From positions 26,175,366 to 26,239,365 of the forward strand of contig NC_090023.1 of assembly GCF_037176765.1 (NCBI RefSeq): a stretch of 64,000 nucleotides of DNA, in the 5' to 3' direction. The position numbers and the translations under genes were made by a program. The notes beneath the pieces were generated by a model that searched no databases, had not been told where the DNA came from, and saw only the letters and a program-made list of their open reading frames with translations. Below are positions 44,456 to 64,000 of this stretch, in pieces (the first letter of the stretch is position 1; each line of letters begins with the position of its first letter). The DNA comes from Anolis sagrei. Lineage: Eukaryota; Chordata; Lepidosauria; Squamata; Anolidae.

Positions 44456-46616
44456 GAAAACAGAGACAGTGTGTGAACAGCAAGCCTCAATGGATCTGTA
44501 AAACAGGGAGATAATAATAGGGTAGTGATTTAAAATCGTTACTTCCTGGCATTTTCTGTTCTTTGTAGAATACAGAACAATATATTTTAAAATGTTCAAA
44601 CTTGAATTCGAATTGCAGAATTTCAGCTTAAAATAGTTGTGGACAAGACTGAAAGAAAACGTTTTGCTACTTATCAAACACTCAATATATGTTCGTGGGA
44701 AGAACACTATTGTTGTTTTCCCACTGGCCTTCTGCATTTGACTGGAAGTACATAGGAAATTAAATTCAATAGAATACTATGCGTCCCATTAAATTACTTC
44801 GACAGAGTGGTTTTAAACTTTATGCTTCCTATTAAATTCGAATGTGGACTAGGAGGTATGATATATTATAATGAGCTTAAATCAGATTAAATTTCTTAGT
44901 ACTATTCAGACATTAGAAACCTTCAAACTTAATTCATTTTTTTTTAAATTTCCAAGCAGTGCAAATGTTTCTGATGGGATTGTGGCTCTTCAAAACTGCC
45001 CCCCGCTCTACCTTCAAGCTCCTTGCACCCCATAGAAATGAAGCATCCATTGCAGCACAAAGGCTGTGTTTTGAAGGGGAAATTGCCCCAAATCCATGTA
45101 CATGTGGAAGCACTTTAGGAGCACAGGTGGGGCTGTTGCGGTCTCTTCTGTCCTGTTCGTTTCCATAGAAGGAAAATACTGAGTGCTCACTTTGTGTCCA
45201 TCTCATGATTCTTTCACATGAAAGCCAATTCAATGTGTTTAAGGCCAGGGAATTAAAACAGACAATGTGCCTATAAAGTGGATCAGGGTTTTTCTTTCTT
45301 TTTTTCCTTTTTATTTTCCTGTCTGTGGGAACAGCATGTCATGCAAAACACTGAATCTGAAAATCACACCAGCAATTTCCTTACAGCTGCAGAATCACCT
45401 TTTCGCATCCTTTGTTCAGGACACTTTCACCAAGATGCCCTTAAGGCTAAGGTTATCAGGAATGGTAATATATATATAGTATGCAGAAGTATGAAAACAT
45501 CCAAATCTTTTCTTTAAAAAAATAAACAGTCGTTGCAATATGGCAACATGACACTTTTAAAGCTGATTTTTAGCTTTGGATGTTTTTTCTCCAAAGACTT
45601 AGCATTAAAGAGGTGCTGCTTCTGAAAAATGTGTGTTGCCACAAGCACTGCCATTGTGGTTTGTATTAAGTAATACTATAGATGTGAAAAATAATGTAGG
45701 TTGCTTTGATTTTTTAAATACAGGTGTTTTTGACACAGCCAATGAGGTTCACACTTAATTTTGAAGTCTTCCATTTATTTTCCTTTATCCCTCTGCTGCC
45801 CCTCATTTCCTACCTATTCCTTTGCTTAAGCCTGTTCTTGTTGGAGCATAGTATAGGTAAATTTAATTTTTAGTGGTGGCTTTTCCCCTTTTAAAGAAAG
45901 AGCAGCGTGACTTGAGTAGTCAAACACTTTGAATTTATTTGCATTACACTCTCTGTTGTTAAAAGGTACAGATTTTAAAAAATGCAGCCGCGATACATAT
46001 TTGGTAGCTTCACAGAAAGATTTGGTACCTTGAGTGCAAACCTGTTTTCTATTTTCATGGAATCGACTGGGACGCTTTCTTGTAAATTCAAGGTCCTGTT
46101 TGTGAAATAAAACAAGAACTCGGGAGCTTTTCTGTTCATAGACTATATGTAGCCTGGAGTGCAGCGCAAATTGAGTTTCCTAGGTTGTAATATCTCTTGT
46201 CGACATATGGTTATCTAAAGTTTTGAATGTGTGCCACTACATACTAGATAATGCTGTACAATTTTGACTGGTAGCAGATTTTTCCTTGTATGGCAGTCTG
46301 GCTGAACTATTTTGATGTACTGCTTAATTTGGGGGATTTTATTTTTTAAGTTGTATAATTTATTTTCTTGCAAAAATAAAAATGTAATATAAAATATTAC
46401 GAAAGAATCAAAACAATTTTGGTATTTTCTCCAGAACCTTTCATAAACGGTTAAGTACAGGAATCCCATAGTGAAATGTCTGCAAAAATCCAAGACATGA
46501 GGTAAGCCCAGATACAAATATGAATTCCTCTCCATTTTAAAAGCTATACCTTCCGTAGGACAAATCAGAACATTATGATGGGAGTGCGGATGCCATTTCC
46601 GATCTTTATGTATATC

Positions 46617-47218
46617 AGTGGTTCCCAACTTGTCCCCAAGAACTAAAATATGGTCTGCGGCCTCACCGTTACAAGAGTGGTTTCGTGAAACCCTCTTTTA
46701 GTGCTAAGGCAACATGGATGTTGGGAAGGGAGAGGCTGACTACCCACGAAAGGCGTCACAACAAACTTCCTGACTGCTGCTTCTCCCTCCCTCCCACTGA
46801 GCAGAGCTGTTCTATTTGGTGCCAAAGTGGCGGCACCTTGGTATCTTCATTTTTAGGCCTGTTCCTGGGGTTATTTGGGATGCTGATTCAGAAAATTGCA
46901 TCCACTAGATAATTAAATATGGCTTTCTGTGGGCAAGCAAATAGCAACTATTGGATGGCATAAGTTCTGTATCAGAAACTAGAGATGATATGGTCTATCC
47001 AATGAATTTTTCTGAATCAGCACCCCAAATAACCAAACCAAATCTAAAGTTGACCAAAAGCTTATTTGTAACTCTTTTGGTACTAATGTTGGATAGTGGT
47101 CCCTGGTCAAAGTGGTCCATGGTCATGGTACCATAATCAAAATAAACAGTTTTAACAACAAAAAAAACAAAACAAAACCAAAGTGGTCCATGGTCAAAAA
47201 AATGTTGGGGACCACTAC
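46617..47218. mobile_element. hAT element with a second inverted repeat inside
   Basis: Ends agtggttcccaac and gttggggaccactac; perfect 8-bp duplication tgtatatc at 46609-46616 and 47219-47226. Inside, ggttatttgggatgctgatt (46869) and its complement ending near 47035 form an inner inverted repeat, probably a nested MITE. No transposase. Confidence 0.85.
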
Positions 47219-47380
47219 TGTATATCAAGGAAAGAAAAAGAGAAAATATGTACACTGTGCATCTAATCAACTAGACCAGAGTGTACAAATACAATTGTAT
47301 CTCGACTACCAGTTATTAATTTCTGAGCTCTAAGATACTCCAAATATGCAACTAAACTGGTTTTTAAAACTGAGAAAACT

Positions 47381-47388
47381 GGTTTGAA

Positions 47389-47421
<33 letters not shown>
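47381..47421. repeat. (GAT)n microsatellite
   Basis: About 13 GAT units directly left of the mariner end. Confidence 0.95.
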
Positions 47422-47422
47422 A

Positions 47423-47952
47423 TGGGGGTTGTCTGGAAAGTAAGGTTACAACGCACGTAGCTCTTGCAGGGAATTTTTGCTGGGGAAGTTGCTTTCACTG
47501 GCGTGTAGCAGGAAGCAAGCGGAAGCGAACGAGCAGTGCCAGTCGTCAGTAGCTCATCATCTGGCATTGTGAAAATTAGAGATAAGTGTCCTCATTCCGT
47601 TTCCCTCCAACTGTAAAGTTTGCGCTGTAATACACTACCTAAATGATAAAGACATGAATGCTGCTGCGATTCATCGCAAAATCATTTGAGTTTATAGAGA
47701 GGCTATAATGTCAAGACAGCATGTGACAAAATGGGTACGGAATATGTTGTGACACTATGAAGAAACTTCACAGAGCCATCCAAAACAAACGTCGTGGGAT
47801 GCTGATGGCGGGAATCGGTCTCGTTCATGACAATGTGCGTCCTCACACTGCTCATGCGACACAAGAGTTGTTGACTTCATTTGGTTGGGATGTTTTAAGC
47901 CACCCCTGTCACAGCCCCGATCCCGCACCCAGTGATTATCATCTGTTCACTA
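47423..47952 (+). mobile_element. Mariner DNA transposon remnant
   Basis: Left end tgggggttgtctggaaagta beside TA. Broken mariner transposase reading: N-terminal CAVIHYLNDKDMNAAAIHRK, then after an internal deletion the catalytic-core tail LVHDNVRPHTAHATQELL and HSPDPAPSDYHLF (second Asp and the DD34D spacing motif). The right end is lost where a PLE begins near 47950. Confidence 0.85.
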
Positions 47953-49005
47953 CATCTATAGAGGCATCCTCAGAAGTTGTGGGGTCTGTTGGAAACTAGC
48001 AAATGGGGTTTATATATCTGTGGAATGTCCAGGGAGAGAGAAACAACTCTTGTCTGCTTGAGGCAAGTGTGAATGTTGCAATTGGCCAGCTTGATTAGCA
48101 TTTAATGGCCTTGCAGCTTCAAAGCATGGCTGCTTCCTTCCTGGAGAATCTTGTTGGAAGTTGGTAAATGACACTGATTGATTCTTGTCTTGAGTTCCCC
48201 TGTTTTCTGAGTGTTCTTTATTTACTGTCCTGATTTTAGAGTTTTTAAATACTGGTAGCCAGATTTTGTTCATTTTCATTGTTTCTTCCTTTCTGTTGAA
48301 ATTGTCCACATGCTTGTGGATTTCAGTGGTTTCTCTGTGTAGTCTGACATGGTGGTTGTTAGAGTGGGCCAGCATTTCTGTGTTCTCAAATAATATGCTG
48401 TGTCCAGGTTGGTTCATCAGGTGCTCTGCTATGGCTGACTTCTCTGGTTGAAGTAGTCCGCAGTGCCTTTCATGTTCCTTGATTCGTGTTTGGGCAATGC
48501 TGCCTTTGGTGGTCCCTAAGTAAACTTGTCCACAGCTGCATGTTATATGGTAGACTCCTGCAGAGGATAGAGGATCCCTCTTGTCCTTTGCTGAAGGTAG
48601 CATTTGGTGTATTTTCTTAGTGGTCTGTAGATAGTTTGTAGGTTGTGTTTTTTCATCAGCTTCTCTATGTGGTCAGTGGTTCACTTGATGTACGCTAAGA
48701 ACACTTTTCTTCTAGGTGGATCACTGTCTTTACTCTCGTGGTTTATTCTTGGTCTTGCAGCTCTTCTGATACCTGTGGTGAGTATCCATTGGCCGACATT
48801 AGTTCTTTCTCCCACCCTGGACATTCCACAGATATATAAACCCCACTTGCCTAGTTTCCAACAGACCTTACAACCTCTGAGGATGCCTCCCATAGATATG
48901 GGCAAAGCGTCAGGAGAGAATGCTTCTGGAACACGACCATACAGCCCAGAAAACTCACAGCAACCCAGTGATTCTGGCCATGAAATTCTTCGACAACACA
49001 ATGAT
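47953..49005 (-). mobile_element. PLE with GIY-YIG endonuclease tail and inverted arm
   Basis: The minus-strand frame 48603-48010 encodes GVYHITCSCGQVYLGTTKGS and RIKEHERH, a GIY-YIG-type nuclease of Penelope-like elements. The end of the RT-side ORF (KVFLAYIK) lies near 48690. The + strand arm 48790-49005 repeats, inverted, the terminal sequence found at 47953-48055. 5'-truncated and not intact. Confidence 0.88.
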
Positions 49006-49489
49006 GATATCTGTCAATCAAAAAAGTGTAGGATCAAAAACTGCTAAAGTTTGACTGATACTGAATGTGGGTTAAAAAACTGGATTTACTTATACCCATG
49101 CATACTATTAAAGTAGTTTTTGGGGTGGAAACCAGAGCATATCTTGTATGGAATTGCTTTAATACATTAACATGCCGTGCTCAAAGCAATCTTAATTTGG
49201 CCGCTCTTCTTTATTACGATTTTTTTGCTAACTTGCTAAAATAATGTTTACATAGTTTGGATCCCTTTGTAAACACAACCAAAAGAACTTTGCTTTTTAT
49301 TGCCCGGCCTTCTTTTACAGCCTGTAATAGGCTCTGAGGACTTTGCTGTGTGCTCTCATCTAAGCAATAGAGCAGCTATCGTTTCAATTGTAAACACAAC
49401 GAACTGTCTCAATCCAGTCCTTTGCGAAAACAAATCCTTTCAGTCAAGTCCAAAGGGCTGGTCCTGGATTCCTTGAATAGTAAAACTGT

Positions 49490-49667
49490 AGAAAGGGTGC
49501 ATCTACACGACATAATTAATGCAGTTTCACACCACTTTGCCATGGCGCAATGCTATGGAAACATGAAAATTGCAGTTTGGCGTGCCTCCCTTTGGCAGAG
49601 AAGGCCTTTGTAAAATGACAACTTTCATAATTCTCTAGCATTGAGCCATAACAGATAAAGCGATGGG
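49490..49667. mobile_element. Palindromic MITE fragment
   Basis: agggtgcatctacacgac end with 'ttaatgcagtttcacacc' and a partly mirrored right side. Same family as 3039-3772. Confidence 0.5.
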
Positions 49668-49812
49668 ATTCCTCAGAAGTCTTGGAACAGTTTGGATGGC
49701 CATCTTCCAGGAAGGCTTTAGTGGTGTATTTTTGAAGGGTGGCCCCACAGAAATACACCACTAAAGCCTTCCTGGAAGATAGCCGTCCAAACTGTTCCAA
49801 GACTTCTGAAGA
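49668..49812. repeat. Snap-back inverted duplication of CR1-like sequence
   Basis: Arms of about 63 bp (ttggaacagtttggatggcc ... ggctttagtggtgtattt and complement) separated by about 15-20 bp. The right arm continues into 'agcccaccaccatt', CR1 3'-end-like sequence. Confidence 0.75.
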
Positions 49813-50344
49813 AGGAGAGCCCACCACCATTCAAGGTTGATTATTCCAGTGTCAAACAACACTTAGCATCAAGGATGTTTCTCCTATAAGGTTCAGACAG
49901 AATTCTGTCTCACCCATTAGAATTAAATTGACTCTTGGTCTTTTCTTGTCTATTCATGCAAACCTTGATTTTACTTTATTTTTTGCTGTTGACTCATGTT
50001 TACCTTCTGGTTCCGCTGATATTTAGGTGCATTGGGTTACTTGATTAAAATGTTCCTATGGTGGACAATGAAGCTTTTCTTTGCACCGCTCTCCCTATTG
50101 AATCACTTCTGCTATTGCGTTTGTGGGATATTATTATTGTAGAGGCAATGGTGCAGTGGTGCTCTGGAACTCTGCACGAAGTCAGGAGCCCCCTTGGGCT
50201 CGTGAGGGCAGTGAAAAGGAAAGTTGAATTCCAACTGTAGAAGCTGTTTATTGCAGGCCAAAGAAATAGGCGTTAGCAGGGTGCCCACAGCACAAAAGGT
50301 CTGTTGCAACCTCAGAATAGGGTTGCAAGGTTTTTTATCACTTT

Positions 50345-50597
50345 ACAGTGGTACAGTGAGTTCAACCCTTCAGTGCCGGTAGGAGTGAAGACTGACCGGT
50401 CGCAGGTTCGAATCTGTGGGTGAGCTCCCTTCGTCAGCTCCAGCTCCCCATGTGGGGACATGAGAGAAGCCTCGCACAAGGATGGTAAAACACCAGAACA
50501 TCTGGGCGTCCCCTGGGCAATGTCCTTGGAGATAGCCAATTCTCTCACACCTTGCATTTCTCAAGTCGCTCCTGACATGGGGGGACAAAAAAGTGTC
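50345..50597 (+). mobile_element. tRNA-headed SINE
   Basis: cagtggtacagtgagttcaa, box-B-like ggttcgaatct, middle catgagagaagcctcgcac, end tttctcaagtcgctcctgac. Family of 56455-56716. Confidence 0.82.
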
Positions 50598-50682
50598 ACA
50601 GAAAGTCAAAAGCACATTGTCATTGGTGCACAGAGATCGATTATTTCATTGGTCTAAGCTGGCTAATACAGATTTTGGGTTG

Positions 50683-51235
50683 TTGTAGGTTTTTCGGGCT
50701 ATATGGCCATGTTCTTTGACAAGCTGGAATGTGTCCAGAGAAGGGCAACTAAAATGATCAAGGGTCTGGAGAAGAAGCCCTATGAGGAGCGGCTTAAGGA
50801 GCTGGGCATATTTAGCCTGAAGAAGAGAAGGCTGAGAGGAGACATGATAGCCATGTATAAATATGTGAGAGGAAGCCACAGGGAGGAGGAAGCAAGCTAG
50901 TTTTCTGCTTCCCTAGAGACTAGGACGTGGGACAATGGCTTCAAACTACAAGAGAGGAGATTCCATCTGAACATGAGATAGAACTTCCTGACTGTGAGAG
51001 CCGTTCAGCAGTGGAACTCTCTGCCCAGGAGTGTGGTGGAGGCTCCCTCTTTGGAAGCTTTTAAACAGAGGCTGGATGGCCATCTGCCAGGGGTGCTTTG
51101 AATGCAATATTCCTGCTTCTTGGCAGGGGGTTGGACTGGATGGCCCATGAGGTCTCTTCCAACTCTATGATTCTAGGAGCATTCTCTCCTGACATTTTGC
51201 CTGCATCTATGGCAAGCATCCTCAGAGGTTGTGAA
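50683..51235 (-). mobile_element. PLE terminal fragment split by a CR1 insertion
   Basis: PLE end 50683-50714 (ttgtaggtttttcgggct, ggccatgttct) resumes at 51174 (aggagcattctctcctgac ... gcaagcatcctcagagg). The PLE sequence is continuous across the gap except for the inserted CR1. Confidence 0.85.
50715..51173 (+). mobile_element. CR1-like LINE 3' end inside a PLE
   Basis: Encodes [20 protein letters not shown] and [20 protein letters not shown], then the 3' end ggttggactggatggcccat ... ctctatgattct. ttct at both junctions is a possible short target duplication. Confidence 0.88.
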
Positions 51236-51375
51236 GTCCTTGATGTACACCTGGAGGGCCGGAATTTGCCTATACCTGATCTACACTGTTGAATTAATGT
51301 AGTTTGACTTTCACAGACATGGCTTAAGGCTCTGGGTTGATGGGTGTTGTAGTTTTTACAAACTCCTTGGTCTCT

Positions 51376-51668
51376 AGGTTCTTGTGGGTTTTTTCGGGCT
51401 ATAGGGCCATGCTCTAGAGGCATTTTCTCCTGACGTTTCGCCTGCATCTATGGCAAGCATCCTCAGAGGTAGTGAGGTCTGTTGGAATTAGGACAATGGG
51501 TTTATATATCTGTGGAATGGCTGGGGTGGGGCAAAGAGCTCTTCTCTGCTGGAGCTAGGTGTGAATGTTTCAGCTGACCACCTTCATTAGCATTTGAAGG
51601 CCTGGCTGAGCCTGGGAAAGTCTTTTGTTGAGAGGTGTTAAGATGTGCCTGGTTGTTTCCTCTCTGCA
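51376..51668 (-). mobile_element. PLE 3' terminal fragment
   Basis: ttcttgtgggttttttcggg, tttctcctgacgtttcgcct, gcaagcatcctcagaggtag and the following subterminal region. MITE-like sequence lies on both sides (51236-51375 and 51690-51830). Confidence 0.82.
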
Positions 51669-52142
51669 GTTTTGGTCTCTCTTTGCCATTCTGTATTGGT
51701 GCTTCATCAAACTACAGATCCCATGATATTGCTACAGCTTGGCAACACTTTAAATGCCATGGCTCAATGCCAAGGAATCAGTCTGCTAGGAATTGTGGGA
51801 GTTGAAGTCCAAAACACCTGGGCTGTTTTGGCTCCCACCTCTCTTCCTCCTTTTATTGCCCTTCACTAATAGGAAAGGTTGGTCAACCACGCCCACTTTT
51901 CACCTCAAGGACCGCCCACTTATTGACGTCACCCTCCCTCCTCCAATAGGAGAGCGCCTCGTTCGTCACGCCCCTTTCCTCGCGGCTTAACACGTTGCCC
52001 CAACCGTCACACCCCCTCCTGCCTGTCAAACTGGAAACCAGCGAGGATTCAGCACCGCCGCTCCTATTGGCTGGATTAAGGGGCGGGGCGTGACGCATGC
52101 GTCGCTCGCGTGCTCTAGAAGGGGTTGAGAGGCGCGGACAAC

Positions 52143-52154
52143 TGCGCATGCGCT
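52143..52154 (+). promoter_or_regulatory. NRF-1-type binding site
   Basis: tgcgcatgcgct is a full match to the palindromic NRF-1 consensus, 64 bp upstream of the start codon. NRF-1 drives many nuclear genes for mitochondrial proteins, which suits ACAT1. Confidence 0.7.
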
Positions 52155-52217
52155 CTCCGGGTTGCTTTGATTGTCGAGAGAGGGTCGCATCACTCGCTGC
52201 TGCTGCTGAGGCCGAAG

Positions 52218-63898
<11,681 letters not shown>

Positions 63899-64000
63899 GT
63901 AGGAACTCAAATTGTACTGTTCTCCTACTTTCCAGTAGAAAATCTTTCTTAAAGCAGACCTTGTACTATTTGACATTTGTCATAATTGATCAAAATTGCA

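Larger units (their letters stand above)
42368..46130 (+). other. Probable CUL5 3'UTR
   Basis: Downstream of the CUL5 stop. Candidate poly(A) signals: ATTAAA 43491 and 43510, AATAAA 45521, 46106 and 46375. Repeat-poor between 44.5 and 46.5 kb, as expected for a long UTR. Human CUL5 also has a long 3'UTR. The end is inferred and could be as early as about 43.53 kb. Confidence 0.45.

Noticed and set aside
45250-45530. Open frames of 70-79 codons downstream of CUL5
   Set aside because: They sit in the probable CUL5 3'UTR, overlap each other in different frames, and lack family motifs.
48643-49047. A + strand 134-codon frame as a host gene
   Set aside because: It runs antisense to PLE sequence and through the PLE inverted arm; no host motif.
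50112-50309. Possible small gene upstream of the SINE at 50345
   Set aside because: Short, no motif, no splice signals; nothing to support coding.

Overview
This window is vertebrate nuclear DNA, almost certainly from a squamate reptile and probably an iguanian (anole-like) lizard. Three protein-coding genes lie on the + strand in the order RAB39A (last exon only), CUL5 (complete) and ACAT1 (exons 1-10; the gene runs off the right edge). This is the conserved RAB39A-CUL5-ACAT1 order of human 11q22.3. The squamate call rests on the repeats: BovB and other RTE-type LINEs, L2- and CR1-clade LINEs, tRNA-headed SINEs with BovB or L2-like tails, Penelope-like elements (PLEs), and many short palindromic hAT MITEs.

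Layout. 1-371 is RAB39A intron with a LINE/SINE tail. 372-798 is the RAB39A terminal coding exon, followed by 3'UTR and repeats to about 5.2 kb. 5.2-8.2 kb is a TATACATG-type minisatellite broken by three 5'-truncated LINEs. 8.25-8.9 kb holds a 5S-rRNA-derived fragment at the edge of the CpG-rich CUL5 promoter and first exon. CUL5 runs from 8807 to 42367 in 19 coding exons. Their lengths sum to 2343 nt, which is 780 codons plus stop, the same length as human CUL5; every junction is GT-AG with consistent phase, and the neddylation lysine falls at residue 724. A probable long 3'UTR follows to about 46.1 kb. 46.6-51.8 kb is a nest of transposons (hAT, mariner, PLE, CR1, SINE). 51.85-52.25 kb is a GC-rich ACAT1 promoter with a perfect NRF-1-type site. 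ACAT1 coding exons run 52218-63898 (323 codons seen), including the presequence and the acyl-enzyme cysteine at residue 114.

Functionally the genes are unrelated neighbours: a Rab GTPase of endolysosomal/autophagic traffic, a cullin scaffold of CRL5 ubiquitin ligases, and mitochondrial acetoacetyl-CoA thiolase. No prokaryote-type system, CRISPR array or operon is present, and I recognised no LTR or retroviral element. The points of interest are structural: PLE insertions with head-to-head inverted arms and clean target-site duplications, a hAT family carrying internal ~270-bp tandem repeats, a diverged intron duplication that preserves an empty insertion site, a 5S-derived fragment at the CUL5 promoter, and upstream ORFs in the CUL5 leader. 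Family names for repeats come from recognition, not a database search.
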